Source: Argentina anserina
Lineage: Eukaryota; Streptophyta; Magnoliopsida; Rosales; Rosaceae
Length of the DNA stretch: 64,000 nucleotides
NCBI RefSeq assembly: GCF_933775445.1
Contig: NC_065874.1
Span: 16,325,001 to 16,389,000 of the forward strand
Direction: 5' to 3'
The position numbers and the translations under genes were made by a program. The notes under the pieces were generated by a model. The model made no database searches and was not told the origin of the DNA. It saw only the letters and a list, made by a program, of their open reading frames with translations. How positions within the stretch are numbered: the stretch's first letter is position 1; each line of letters opens with the position of its first letter. Positions 46,947 through 58,605 of this stretch are shown in pieces.

Positions 46947-49900
46947 ATGGCAAAGAACGGCAATCCTGTTGGTAGTGTTTCCGACGACACGCAAGAGAAG
47001 GGTCATGAAGAACTTGTCAACCCGACGGTTCCAAAGAAGGAACGAATGAAGGACATACTAGCTGCAATCGACTCACGACTAACCCAAGTGGAAGAGAGCG
47101 TGAGTGGCATGGGAGCCCAGGTGGAAGACTTGGAGGCAGAGGACGCCGCAATCCACACTGCGATCAAGGGCATGATGCTCAAGCTAGAAGAGTCCTTGCA
47201 AGGCGAGATAGACAAGGTTCGCGAGGAGTTCATGGGGGAACTCGCCCGGATGCGTGAAGTTCAAGAAAGGGAGCACAATAGCATGCTTGCACGCATGGAG
47301 GAGATGCAGGCAGATTCTGCACGCATGGAAGCTATGCAGGCAGACCTTGCCCTATGCAAGCGCACACTAGCCGCGGGGGCTAGCACCAGCAGCAGCATAG
47401 AGGCCAAGCGGATCGAGGCGCCAAAGCCAAAGAGCTTCGGAGGCATGCGCAACGCTCGAGAAGTAGACAACTTCTTATGGGGGCTAGATCAATACTTTGG
47501 GGCCGTAGGCATCATGGAGGAAGATGCCAAGATAAAGACCGCGTCTCTTTATCTCACCGACACCGCCATGTTATGGTGGAGGAGAAGGCGAGGAGATGTC
47601 GAAAGAGGTACGTGCACCATCTCTACCTTTGATGACTTTGTGAAAGAGCTTAAGAAGCAGTTTTATCCCGAGAATGCCGAGGATGAGGCAAGAGCTCGCT
47701 TGCGAAGGCTCAAGCACACCGGGCCAATTTGTGATTATGTTAGAGAATTCACTAACTTGGTGCTTGAGATTCCCGACCTATCCGACAAGGATGCTCTCTT
47801 CAACTTCATGGATGGTCTCCAATCATGGACCAAGACGGAGCTAAGGCGACGAGGAGTGCAAGACCTTGCTACTGCCATAGCCGTGGCCGAAAGCTTAGTT
47901 GATTTCTCAAGTCCAAGAGAGTCCACCAAGCCCAAGGAGAAGAGGAGCAGCTATGCCAAAGGTGGGGGAGACAAAATCCAACGCAAGGAGGAGCCCCGCC
48001 GTGAGAGCCACTCGGCAAGGTTCAAGGATAAAGGCAAGTCAAGAGACATGCGGAGCTCGGACAAGCCAAATGACAACAAGTGCTTCTTATGCGATGGTCC
48101 GCATTGGGCTAGACATTGCCCACAAAGGAGAGCACTAAGCGCGCTCTTGGGAAGTCATCAAGGCGAGAGTAAAGCCGAGGGTGGCAATGGAGGTGCACAT
48201 TTGGGGTCTTTGCAGGTGCTTAATGCTATCCGCTCAACACCCAAGGTCCAAGCCAAAGGTTTGCTCTATACGGACATCACCATATGTGGGAAGCCAACAA
48301 CGGCGATGCTCGACACGGGGGCAACTCACAACTTTATTTCCGTTGAAGAAGCACGCAAGCTTGGACTTAAGGCAACAAATGGAGGAGGTTCCATTAAGGC
48401 GGTTAACTCACCTGCCCGCCCAATACAAGGAGTAGTTCGAGGAGTCAAGACAAGCGTGGGAGCTTGGTGTGGGAACCTAGACTTCTCGATTGTACCGATG
48501 GATGACTACAAGGTAGTCTTGGGGTTGGAATTCCATGATCAAGTCAAGGCATTCCCGGTGCCATTCGCCAATAGCTTATGCATTATGGATGGCGAGAGGT
48601 CGTGTGTGGTGCCAACAACCCGAGGAGCAAAGCAAGACATCAAGGTCTTGTCGGCACTACAATTCAAGAAAGGCATCAAGAGGGAAGAGGAGAGCTACTT
48701 GGCCATCCTTAGTGAGTTTGATGATGAGGAGCCAAGGCCTCAAGATGACATGCCCAAGGAGGTAGCAGCAGTTCTTGAGGAGTTCAAGGATGTATCACCC
48801 GCGGAGCTGCCCAAGAGACTACCCCCAAGGAGAGAGATCGACCATGAGATAGAGTTGGAACCAGGGACCAAACCACCCGCCATGGGTGCATACCGCATGG
48901 CGCCACCGGAGTTAGCAGAACTAAGGAGGCAATTGAAGGAACTTTTGGACGCGGGGTTCATTAGACCTTCGAAAGCCCCATTCGGTGCCCCGGTGTTGTT
49001 CCAAAAGAAGAAGGACGGATCTCTACGCATGTGCATTGACTATAGGGCGCTCAACAAGATCACGGTAAAGAACAAGTACCCTATCCCTCTCATTGCCGAT
49101 CTCTTTGATCAATTGGGTCATGCACGCTACTTCTCAAAGTTAGACCTTCGTTCGGGGTACTACCAAGTGCGCATTGCGGAAGGAGATGAGCCAAAGACCG
49201 CATGCATCACAAGGTACGGTTCTTATGAATTCATGGTCATGCCATTTGGTCTAACTAATGCACCGGCGACATTTTGCACCTTGATGAACAAGTTATTCCA
49301 CCCCTACTTGGATCGGTTTGTGGTCGTCTACTTGGACGACATAGTGGTATATAGCAAGACCATGCGGGAACATGTGGAGCATTTGCGGGAAGTGCTCAAG
49401 GTTTTGCGGGAAAACCAGCTATACGTCAAGATGGAGAAATGCTCATTCGCGAAGCCGGAAGTGTCGTTCTTAGGACACAAGATCAAGGACGGCAAGCTTA
49501 TGATGGAGGACTACAAAGTGCATTCCATCCAAGAATGGGAACCACCCACCAAGGTACATGACTTAAGATCTTTTCTTGGGCTAGTTAACTATTATCGCCG
49601 CTTTATCAAGGGATACTCGGCGAGGGCTGCACCATTAACTGACCTTCTCAAGAAGAACAAGGCATGGGAATGGACAACAAAGTGTCAAGAAGCCTTTGAA
49701 GACTTGAAGAAGGCAATATGCGAGGAGCCCGTACTTAGCCTACCGGATCACTCCAAGCCATACGAAGTGCACACCGATGCTTCCGACTTTGCCATCGGTG
49801 GAGTCCTCATGCAAGAAGGACATCCAATTGCTTATGAGAGTCGGAAGCTCAATGACACGGAGCGGCGCTACACCGTGCAAGAGAAAGAGATGACTGCCAT

Positions 49901-51593
49901 CATCCATTGCCTTCGAGTGTGGCGACATTACTTGCTTGGGACCAAGTTTGTGATCATGACCGACAATGTAGCAACAAGCTTCTTCCAAACTCAAAAGAAG
50001 CTAAGTCCAAAGCAAGCAAGGTGGCAAGACTTCTTGGCGGAATTTGACTACACCATGGAGTACAAACCCGGGAAGGCGAACGTGGTAGCGGATGCACTAA
50101 GCCGCAAGACGGAGTTTGCAAGCATCTCGCAAGTCACTAGCCCATTGCTAAGCAAGATCAAGGAGGGACTAAGGGTAGACCCTCAAGCACAAAGCCTCAT
50201 CACCTTAGTAAAAGAAGGCAAAACTCGGAGGTTTTGGCTAGACGACGACCTTCTCTATACAACAGGCCGCCGCATCTACGTACCAAAGTGGGGAAGCTTG
50301 CGAAGGGAGCTAATCAAGGAGTGTCATGATTCCAAATGGGCCGGCCACCCAGGTATGAAACGCACACTTGCCTTGCTAAAGTCCATGTATTATTGGCCAA
50401 GGATGCGGGACGGGGTCGAAGAGTATGTGCGGACTTGTCTAGTTTGCCAACAAGACAAGATAGTTCAGCAGCAGCCGGGGGGCTTGCTAGACCCTTTACC
50501 CATTCCCGAGAGACCATGGGAGAGTGTCTCTATGGACTTCATCACTTGCCTGCCGAAGTCCGAGCAGTTTGGGAGCATCATAGTGGTAGTGGACAGATTC
50601 AGCAAGTATGCAACCTTCATGGCCGCATCAGCCGACTGCACCGCGGAGGAGACAGCAAGGCTATTCCTACGCAATGTAGTCAAGCTTTGGGGAGTTCCAA
50701 AGAACATTGTCAGCGACAGAGACCCGCGCTTCACGGGGAGATTTTGGACGGAGCTATTCAAAATGTTGGGGTCAGATTTGAACTTTTCAACAAGCTTCCA
50801 TCCACAAAGCGACGGTCAAACGGAACGCATCAATGCTCTCTTGGAGCTATACTTACGGCACTATGTGAGTGCCAATCAAAAGGATTGGGCCAAGCTTCTA
50901 GATGTGGCGCAGTTTTCCTACAACCTGCAGCAAAGTGAGGCCACCAACAAAAGTCCTTTTGAGATCGTTTTGGGACAGCAGCCTACTACCCCTCTATCCT
51001 TTGCCACTCACTATGAAGGGAAGAGCCCAGCCGCATTTAAGTTTGCCAAGTCATGGCACGAGCAAGCAGAGTTAGCTCGAGCGGCGTTGCACAAGGCTGC
51101 CAAGAGGATGAAGAAGTGGGCAGACAAGAAGAGGAGGCATGTCGAGTTCAAGGAAGGCGACCTTGTACTTGTGAAACTCTTGCCGCAACAGTTCAAAGCC
51201 TTTAGGAAGGTGCACAAGGGCTTGATCCGCAGGTATGAAGGACCGTTTGAGGTGATCAAGCGCATAGGCAAAGTTTCATACAAGCTCAACCTCCCGCCCA
51301 AGTTAAAGATACATCCGGTCTTCCACGTGAGTATGTTGAAGCCATACAATGAGGACGAGGAAGACCCATCAAGGGGGATATCGCATCGGGCACCAACGGC
51401 GGTAATCACCAACTTCGACAAGGAAGTCGATGAAGTGCTCGCAGATCGGGTCATTCGACGTCGAGGCGTACCAAGTTACAAAGAGTACCTCATCAAGTGG
51501 CGAGGTCTGCCCGATACGGAAGCAAGCTGGGAGTCCGAGGATACGCTTTGGCAGTTCAAGGACATGATCCAGCAATACAATGAAGCGCGATGA
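46947..51593 (+). CDS. Chromovirus Gag-Pol polyprotein (1,548 aa)
   Basis: One open frame with no stops. An N-terminal coiled-coil-like region spans residues about 30-150. A retrotransposon Gag domain follows at about 155-270, with a zinc knuckle [13 protein letters not shown] at 379-391 (spacing C-X2-C-X3-H-X4-C, one residue shorter than usual). The protease motif LDTGATHNF is at about 455. Reverse transcriptase has its YLDD box at 795-798, and RNase H has HTDASDF from 942. Integrase has the HHCC zinc finger from about 1127 ([10 protein letters not shown]...CLVCQ) and a DDE core. The chromodomain lies at about 1494-1545 (VDEVLADRV, then [17 protein letters not shown]). The polyprotein would form virus-like particles, copy the RNA and integrate the cDNA; the chromodomain in this branch can direct insertion to marked chromatin. 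The start lies 31 bp after the PBS. Gag and Pol share one frame, so no frameshift signal is needed. Confidence 0.97.
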   Translation: MAKNGNPVGSVSDDTQEKGHEELVNPTVPKKERMKDILAAIDSRLTQVEESVSGMGAQVEDLEAEDAAIHTAIKGMMLKLEESLQGEIDKVREEFMGELARMREVQEREHNSMLARMEEMQADSARMEAMQADLALCKRTLAAGASTSSSIEAKRIEAPKPKSFGGMRNAREVDNFLWGLDQYFGAVGIMEEDAKIKTASLYLTDTAMLWWRRRRGDVERGTCTISTFDDFVKELKKQFYPENAEDEARARLRRLKHTGPICDYVREFTNLVLEIPDLSDKDALFNFMDGLQSWTKTELRRRGVQDLATAIAVAESLVDFSSPRESTKPKEKRSSYAKGGGDKIQRKEEPRRESHSARFKDKGKSRDMRSSDKPNDNKCFLCDGPHWARHCPQRRALSALLGSHQGESKAEGGNGGAHLGSLQVLNAIRSTPKVQAKGLLYTDITICGKPTTAMLDTGATHNFISVEEARKLGLKATNGGGSIKAVNSPARPIQGVVRGVKTSVGAWCGNLDFSIVPMDDYKVVLGLEFHDQVKAFPVPFANSLCIMDGERSCVVPTTRGAKQDIKVLSALQFKKGIKREEESYLAILSEFDDEEPRPQDDMPKEVAAVLEEFKDVSPAELPKRLPPRREIDHEIELEPGTKPPAMGAYRMAPPELAELRRQLKELLDAGFIRPSKAPFGAPVLFQKKKDGSLRMCIDYRALNKITVKNKYPIPLIADLFDQLGHARYFSKLDLRSGYYQVRIAEGDEPKTACITRYGSYEFMVMPFGLTNAPATFCTLMNKLFHPYLDRFVVVYLDDIVVYSKTMREHVEHLREVLKVLRENQLYVKMEKCSFAKPEVSFLGHKIKDGKLMMEDYKVHSIQEWEPPTKVHDLRSFLGLVNYYRRFIKGYSARAAPLTDLLKKNKAWEWTTKCQEAFEDLKKAICEEPVLSLPDHSKPYEVHTDASDFAIGGVLMQEGHPIAYESRKLNDTERRYTVQEKEMTAIIHCLRVWRHYLLGTKFVIMTDNVATSFFQTQKKLSPKQARWQDFLAEFDYTMEYKPGKANVVADALSRKTEFASISQVTSPLLSKIKEGLRVDPQAQSLITLVKEGKTRRFWLDDDLLYTTGRRIYVPKWGSLRRELIKECHDSKWAGHPGMKRTLALLKSMYYWPRMRDGVEEYVRTCLVCQQDKIVQQQPGGLLDPLPIPERPWESVSMDFITCLPKSEQFGSIIVVVDRFSKYATFMAASADCTAEETARLFLRNVVKLWGVPKNIVSDRDPRFTGRFWTELFKMLGSDLNFSTSFHPQSDGQTERINALLELYLRHYVSANQKDWAKLLDVAQFSYNLQQSEATNKSPFEIVLGQQPTTPLSFATHYEGKSPAAFKFAKSWHEQAELARAALHKAAKRMKKWADKKRRHVEFKEGDLVLVKLLPQQFKAFRKVHKGLIRRYEGPFEVIKRIGKVSYKLNLPPKLKIHPVFHVSMLKPYNEDEEDPSRGISHRAPTAVITNFDKEVDEVLADRVIRRRGVPSYKEYLIKWRGLPDTEASWESEDTLWQFKDMIQQYNEAR

Positions 51594-51605
51594 GGGCATC
51601 GCGGG

Positions 51606-51621
51606 ATTCGGTGGGGGAGAA
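51606..51621 (+). other. Chromovirus polypurine tract
   Basis: ATTCGGTGGGGGAGAA abuts the 3' LTR. The purine run GGTGGGGGAGAA is the expected plus-strand primer. Confidence 0.88.
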
Positions 51622-52189
51622 TGTCACATCCCGCCAAACTTAAGCAAAATTTTACCTTGAGCATTCTAGGCGGGTCCGGAATATGGTGGAACCCTTTGGA
51701 AGAACCTAGAAGATGTTAGAAGTCTCAAGAAGCCTTGGGACATTTCCGGAAATCTCTAGAACCTTGGAGAGGCTAGTGGAACTAGACTATTCAAGAATCC
51801 TCTAGAACACTCAAGGATAATCTCAAAGTCTTATAGATTTGGATAGACTTAAGGAGAGTTATCTAGAACTCTCTAGCCTTGTAGATTTGGATAGACTCAA
51901 GGAGAGTTATCTAGAATATACATAGTCCTAGAAGTATCTAGAACTTGTAAAGTAGGATGAGGAGGCCTATAAATAGCAAGGCACCCCTCTCATTTACACC
52001 ATCAAGTAATCAAGCAAGCTATCAAGCATACTTGTAAGTTCTCTCTTGTTCAATATAAGTTCTCTTTCGAGATATTCTTCTTTGCCTTTCAATTGTTCTA
52101 GCAGGGCATTTGCGAGAGTAAGGCTGACTTAGCATAAGGGAGCTGCTAAGGCCGCACGAGTTGCATAGCAAAAGAGTAAGCTGGTGACA
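51622..52189 (+). repeat. Chromovirus 3' LTR
   Basis: 568 bp, identical in my reading to the 5' LTR apart from one base near the end (CTGGTGACA instead of CTCGTGACA). Confidence 0.97.
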
Positions 52190-52284
52190 ATAGGCTACCA
52201 AAGTTTACGAAAGAGGAGGTTAAGACGGTGAAGGGCTCAATGGATTATGTAGGCATCAACCAGTACTCAGCTTATTACATATAT

Positions 52285-52680
52285 GTAATTGATACAGAAA
52301 AAATAAGATATGCCTTTTGAGTCGGTTCAGTTGCAATTTTGTCTATGTTAAATTGTTGTAATCTTTCTTTTGTCTGTCTATGTTAAATTGTTAATGTTTA
52401 CACTTCAAAACTGCATTTTTCCTGTACAGGTATATGGTCGTCCTACAGTAAATTGCCTGTATATTCTCCAAAATTGCTTGCATAACTGGAAGTGAAGAAA
52501 TCAAGGATATTACACATTATTGCTTGCATGTACACTAGGATGCTTTTCTTGTTTTGATGTTGTGTTAAATATGTGATTGTGAAATGCTCCTTATATTAAG
52601 GGCTTAAAATACGATTTGATTACTCGTATGATCTATGTTCATAACGTATCAGGTTAATGGAGCAATAGAATTTTAGAATT
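52285..52680. other. Unassigned sequence after the GH1 remnant
   Basis: AT-rich; no further GH1 exon is recognised. Confidence 0.4.
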
Positions 52681-52689
52681 AATGCACAA

Positions 52690-52890
52690 AAGCTATGTTA
52701 TAAAGGTACTACCAACATTTTATAAAGCCACTGCGAAAGAGTATTAAAGCTACTACCACTCGGGCACAAAATTACTACCAACTAACACAAAAGCTACTAC
52801 CAACATGTTATAAAACTATTGCGGAGTATCAAAGCTACTACCATTCAGGCACAAAGCTACTACTAGCGAACACAAAAACTACACTTCATT
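52690..52890 (+). repeat. Short tandem repeat with GCTACTACCA motif
   Basis: Two diverged units of about 100 bp contain AGCTACTACCA, AACACAAAAGCTACTACCA-like strings and TTATAAA. It leads into the larger tandem array. Confidence 0.65.
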
Positions 52891-52899
52891 TACACTCGT

Positions 52900-54900
52900 A
52901 GCATTATGAAGCGACTATATAAAAAAACGCTCCGTGCTCAATCGACACCACACGATGTGATTGTCACATTTAATTATGCATATGGTAAAAAAAATTGAAG
53001 TTCAGGCTTATTTGATCGTCGGTTTGTCCTGACAACTTAAAACGCTAATAATATGTCCTATGGGTAGACTTATCACTGAGGGCCGATGGTCAAATGGGGC
53101 TTACATTTTCACAACCATGTAATATAACCGGATGAGTGTGTGCGGTCGAATCCGAAATAAAAGAATTTCGCAAGCTCCGATCAAAGAGTTTCTGTTTAGT
53201 AAAAACGCGTGTTTTTGAGTTGACTCGTGAAACTAATGGTCAATCAAGGTCTAAAATTGACAAACTTTTTATAGTGTACCATGATAAATATGTAAACCAC
53301 AACGTCCGGTGCCGATTGATCATATTCATTACTTAAGTTATGGATCACCCAAGTGCCGACTAATATAGTATAACTTTTATACTACACTTAAGTTACACTT
53401 GTAACATTATGAATCGACTATATGAAAGAAACTTATGGGGATTGATCGACACTAGCCGATGTGATCAATATATATATTTAGTGACCTTGTAAAAATTTCA
53501 TCCGATTCGGACCTCGTTTAACCGTCAGAATTTCCGGTAAACCGAAAACACCATTATTATGCCATCAGGGAGGACCCATTACCTAAATGTGAATGTCGAG
53601 AGCTGTTTGAATATCTGAAATCACCTAATTTTTGTAACCGAGCATGTGCGGTCAAATCGAGGAAACTCATTTGGCAAAGCCCCGGTCAATGGGGTTTTAA
53701 TATGTCAAAACAACTCTTTTTGAGTTGACTCCACTTACGGACAGTCAAACAATCCTCAAATCAGATGAAATTGTTACCACGTGTGTTATTATATGTGCCA
53801 ATGACATCGGGTGGTGTCGATCTTCCATACATTGAACTACTGAAGTTCGTGATCAAAAAAGTGTCCACTAATGTAATATAACATTTTAACTATATTTAAA
53901 ATAAGCATGTAGCATTATGATACAACTATATGGAGGAAATGGCTCGCACCCAATCGACACTACCCGATATCATTGGTACATTTAATTATGTCTTCGGTAA
54001 AAATTTGATCTCATTTGAGGTTCATTTGACCATCAGTAACTCTGGTCAACAGAAAAAAACTACTCATTTGTCCTATGGGTGGAGCCATCACAAGGAGCCG
54101 ATAATGAGCGGCTTTTACATTTTCCCAACTATATAATACTCACGACTGAATGTGCCCGGTCGAATTCGAAAAAAACAATTCCGTAAAAATCCGGTCAAAG
54201 GGTTTCCGTTTGGCAAATCGGCATTTTTTTTTGTTGACTTGACTTACGGACGGTCAAACGATCTCCGAATCGGATGAAATTTTTACAACTCACGTAATTA
54301 TATGTGCCGATGACACCGGGTGGTGTCGATATTCCATTAGTTCAACTTAAGTTTGTGATCAACAAAGTGTCCACTAATATAATATAACATTTTAACTGTT
54401 TAAAATAAACATGGAGCATTATGAAACAACTATATGGAAGAAAATATCTCGCACCTAATTGACACCACCCGATGTCATCGATACATTTAATTATGCCCAC
54501 AGTAAAAATTTCATCCCATTTGGGGTTAGTTTGACTGTCGGTAACTCCGATCAACCGAAAAAACTACTAATTTGCCCTATGGGTGGAGTCATCACCGGGA
54601 ACCGATGAACGAGAGGCTTTTACATTTTCCCAACCACATAATAATCGCGACTGAGTGTGTGCATTTAAATTCTAAAAAACAATTCCGCAAGGATCCGGTC
54701 AATGGGTTTCCGTTTGCTAAATCGGCATATTTTTTGGTCGACTCCACTTAGGGACGGTTAAACAATCCTCAAATCGGATGAAATTTTTACCACACTCGTA
54801 ATTATATGTGATGATGACATCGGGTGGTGTCGATCTTCCATACATTCAACTTAAGTTCATGATCAACAAAATCTACTCTAATGTGGTATAACATTTTAAT
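52900..54900 (+). repeat. Diverged tandem array, unit about 500 bp
   Basis: Four units begin near 52,908, 53,401, 53,909 and 54,412, each with a variant of GTAGCATTATGAANCGACTA. Each then has ATCGACACCACCCGATGTCAT-type sequence, a CCTATGGGTGGA stretch and a later inverted form near ATCGGGTGGTGTCGAT. Spacing is 493-508 bp. Units differ by many substitutions, so the array is old. No coding. Confidence 0.85.
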
Positions 54901-56580
54901 TAAGTATTTAAAAAGTACCACACGTAGAAAACATGTCCAAAAATTTCATAAAAGTGGTTGATCATATATAATAATTGTTATTAATAATAATTTTAAGAAA
55001 AGAGAGTGAGAATGATCTATCTTCCTGGGTAATTTTCGGAGTAACACTAAGGATTATGATGTGTGTGATCTTTTTTCATTGCCTAAATTTTGCATATTAA
55101 TTGTGATACTCCTTTTTTTTTTGTTACCTAAATAAAACTGATCATATGTATAGAAATTGACATTGAATCTCATTAATAAGTAATTCATTCATAGTATTAA
55201 AAGAAGTAATTACAAGGGAAGATTTCCCATAATCCAAAGCTAATATTAAAAATATGAAAAGCCTTATCCGAGCCATATCCACTTAAACATCAAAAGCTGA
55301 TACAAAGGAATTATAATGTACCGCCACTGCTTGTTTTAAGCATAAGCATGTATTAGCAGTAATATGTATTTTTGCAGGATCCAAACCTATGAAAAGGGAA
55401 AATTGAAAAGATTTTGCTAGAAGACCAAGATGACATCTTCACATCAAATAATTGATTTATAACAAACTAACAAGAGAACCAGTTCCTTACATGACTAAAT
55501 ATAGTAATCATAACGTATGTCTATGAGAAGGTGATACAAATGAATTCTTGCCAGAAGCAATCAATGTCTCTAGTAGAAAAACGAATTCCCTTCTTGTAAA
55601 CTCATACAGTCAGTCTAGTAGCGACTTAAGCCTCCCGATTATCCTAATACCACTAGAACAACTTTAAAGAGCCAAAACAAAATGCTACACTATCTACCCT
55701 CTGTCTAACAAATTGCAATACAACTATGCAACAAATCAACACACATTATAAGCTATAAAATCAAACCAGCTACAAAATCCTAAAGCTAGTTATAAGCTTT
55801 GACCTTTCTAGCTACATCAACATTACCAAACAACAATACACACAAAAACTAAGTCGAAACTCGAAAGCAAACAAAGTAACTAACCAGTAAAGAACTAGGG
55901 GAACTTCACCAACAATATCACAACCTCCTGCAAGGCCTACTTGAGAGAGCTATGTTGGGTACGCTTCTTAGCGACCTGATAGAATGAGAACGTATAAATT
56001 AAGAGGAGCTAGAAACTAAGAGAAGGAAAACCCACCTGATCAGAAATGCCTAATCGAGCAAGCCGAACTGAAAGCGCTAATCAAAAACCCCAAATACAAG
56101 CCGTGTTTCCCCCAAATTGAATTTGAGGTAGCATTGAACAATAAAAGGATTTCCGGCGAGCTTCTCTGAATTACTTTTGGTAAGCTTGGCTTTGTATCTT
56201 CATTTCACTGATTTTCCTCTTTGTGTGTCATCGTCGTCGACTTTCCTTATCTCAGTAAGGTTTAGAACTCCTTCACCTCTGGGTAATCTCTCATTCTTTC
56301 TCGGTAGAGATTAAACCCTGCAACAGAGACTTGCGAGATCGTTTTGCGACGGTAGAGAATTTTTCACCTCCTATCTCGTATTTTACATGGGAAGAAATAC
56401 GGTGCGTTAAGCGAGTAGACGTGTATTGTGAATCGTAATTACAAAACCGCCATCAACCAGTTAGACGTCGATGCGTGTAATTTGAATCGTTAGAATATGA
56501 ATAATGTGGTATAACCGTATAAACTAGAATCACTCGAAAAGTTTGGTGACTTGTGTTTGTTTTTTTTCTTTTTCTTTATT
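54901..56580. other. Unassigned intergenic sequence
   Basis: No gene is recognised. Around 55,920-56,400 the base composition and possible splice-like sites on the minus strand hint at a transcribed unit, but the only coding is about a dozen codons. Otherwise AT-rich. Confidence 0.35.
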
Positions 56581-56586
56581 TTTTCT

Positions 56587-57235
56587 TTCTTTTTGTAAGA
56601 AAATTATTCCATAAATCTGGGGGTGTCTCCAGGTTAATGTTATTGGTTCACAGGACATGTGTTTATTTCCGTATTCGAATTTAGTATTTCTTTAATTATA
56701 TATATATATATATTATTTTTTTTCCGCTCGCGTGTCGGATCTAGGATCGGATGCTTGGGACCGAAGCGTGATAGCTTGGATGCGTCATATTGTATGGTTG
56801 CGTTGATTAGCTCTAGTTGGAATGTTGCACTGATTCAGGCTGGATTTGGATTTACATTTGAGATCTATGAAATTGAAGAGATTTTGAAATAACAACCACC
56901 GTTTCTATTTCTTTTTGTAAGAAAATTATTCTATAAATCCGGACTATGGTACAAGTAAACCATCGTGTGTCCATGTTAGTGTTATTGGTTCATAGGACAT
57001 TAACACATTTTTGTATTTGAGTTTATTATTTCTTTAATTTTATATTTTTTCGTTCGTGTCTTGGATCTGGCCTCAAATGTTTGTGTTATCTGGACTAGAG
57101 TGTGACAGCTTGGATGCGACATATTGTATGGTTACGTATTAGCTCTAATTGGAATGTTAGATTAATTTAGATTGAATTTGAATTTGAATTTAAGATATAG
57201 GAAAAATTCATATCTAAATTTTAAATCGAAATCTG
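56587..57235 (+). repeat. Tandem duplication, unit about 325 bp
   Basis: Two diverged copies start with TGTAAGAAAATTATTC (about 56,595 and 56,917). They share GTTATTGGTTCA, then TCGTGTC-GGATCT, GTGACAGCTTGGATGCG/GTGATAGCTTGGATGCG, and ATATTGTATGGTT. The first copy has a TA microsatellite at about 56,697-56,713. Confidence 0.8.
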
Positions 57236-58605
57236 AGACAGCTACGTCTTTTGATTTGACAATGGTTTTTGTTTTGAATAAAGAGTTGACGGCTGCCCTC
57301 AAGTTTTGACATTGGTTTGGTTCTTAAGAGCCTAAACCTAATTTTTCGAGTTTCTTACATCCTTGTTTACATTCGAACCTCTTAATGAACGATTCACCTA
57401 TTCTAGTTTCTTACACTTTTAGATCCATAATTATCATTGTGTTACGTACAACTATAGTCACAGTGACGGTTACTATTACCTTTTGCGACATCAAGTCACA
57501 TGTTTAGTTTACTTCTCATTTTAGATGCTTTTATACATCTTGTTATCTTTCATCGTTCTTCAATTAACATGCACACATTTTCACACTTTTCGCGATGTGT
57601 TTTGCCCATCACACTATTCATTTATCGAAATATAATGTTTGAAGTCCTTTATTAGCCAAAACTTCTTCTTCTTCTTCTTCTTCTTTTACAACAATAACTA
57701 AAATATTATCGTCTATGTAATATTCACGTACTTGTTACTAAAATAGAGGTGGTTAAAGGAATGAGTGACGTTATAGAATTAGTAAAGAGATTTTGAATTT
57801 CATATGGAATTAGAATTAGAAATTGAACTTATTCCTAATTGATTACTAAAATAACCCTAAAATGCAGTTATACATTTCAGTCACTCTCATTGCAAACTGT
57901 CATATATATTGATATAGAGAAATCTATTTTGTCGTATTGATTGCCTTAGTTGATCGAGAAGTTAGGTGAAACTAACAAGTTAATGGTACAATACACACGC
58001 ACACACATATGTATATATCATAATCATGAGGTTACATATTAACATCAACTTCCTACATACAAGAGAGTTGTGCCAAAATTTGTCAAAGTTACTTTTGTAT
58101 TCATTTTAAGCTGAGGAAGTCACAAGAGTTAGACAACAGAAGTAAACATATTTCTCATCTTTTTTAGATTATATACCATATTAATAGCATTTTAAAAAAT
58201 ATACCATATTAATAGAAGATATTATCGGAAGAAATATCAATTCCTGATGTTTCAATCACAATCCCACCTCCCTCATGAGATTTTTAATTTCAGACTGTTA
58301 AAGATTCAAATCTTAATAAAAAGGTGGAACTAGCACTTATTACAATTCCATCATATGCAAGTAAACACTGAAATTCTCAGAATCATTCTCTTACTTTTCC
58401 ATTCAATTCCCAATTTCCCATTAAGCAAACGTGTCATTTACTCTTTCTTTTTGGAAATGGAAAATTAAGTGTTACTAAAATAAAGTCCCATATGAGTGAT
58501 ATGACCATATCTCACGAGTCACAAGTATCGTGACAAAAAATCGACGCAAAATTAAACTGTATACATACAGCCCCAGAGTTCACTGGTCGCGCTTGTCAGA
58601 CCATT
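57236..58605. other. PPR gene 5' flank
   Basis: AT-rich intergenic DNA. The last few hundred bases should contain the promoter and 5' UTR of the PPR gene; no distinctive element can be singled out. A CTT microsatellite lies at about 57,663-57,684. Confidence 0.45.

Larger units (their letters stand above)
46334..52189 (+). mobile_element. Complete chromovirus (Ty3/gypsy) retrotransposon
   Basis: A 5,856-bp element with two 568-bp LTRs, PBS, a single uninterrupted Gag-Pol frame and a PPT. The 4-bp duplication ATAG flanks it (46330-46333 and 52190-52193). My base-by-base reading finds one LTR difference (C at 46895, G at 52183), so the insertion is recent. The integrase carries a C-terminal chromodomain, placing it in the chromovirus branch; I do not assign the clade (Galadriel- or Reina-like are candidates). 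Everything needed for retrotransposition appears present. Confidence 0.97.
46273..52284 (+). pseudogene. GH1 beta-glucosidase exon remnant, split by a retrotransposon
   Basis: The left part (46273-46333) follows a splice-acceptor-like TTTTCAACAG and encodes FIHPL, then after a frame change VYREYPKTIQNIVG. The right part (52190-52284) encodes [20 protein letters not shown], then [11 protein letters not shown], followed by a donor-like GTAATT. Together they match the plant glycoside hydrolase family 1 region read as …EYPKTMQ.IVG.RLPKFT…GSIDY.GINQY…. Intact GH1 enzymes are about 500 aa and hydrolyse beta-glucosides. Only this one exon is present, and it has a frame change before the insertion point and a one-base frame problem at it. 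It was probably already a pseudogene when the chromovirus (46334-52189) inserted. Confidence 0.8.

Noticed and set aside
55930..55985. Minus-strand last-exon-like peptide VAKKRTQHSSLK after an AG
   Set aside because: Too short to identify and no upstream coding exon could be found.
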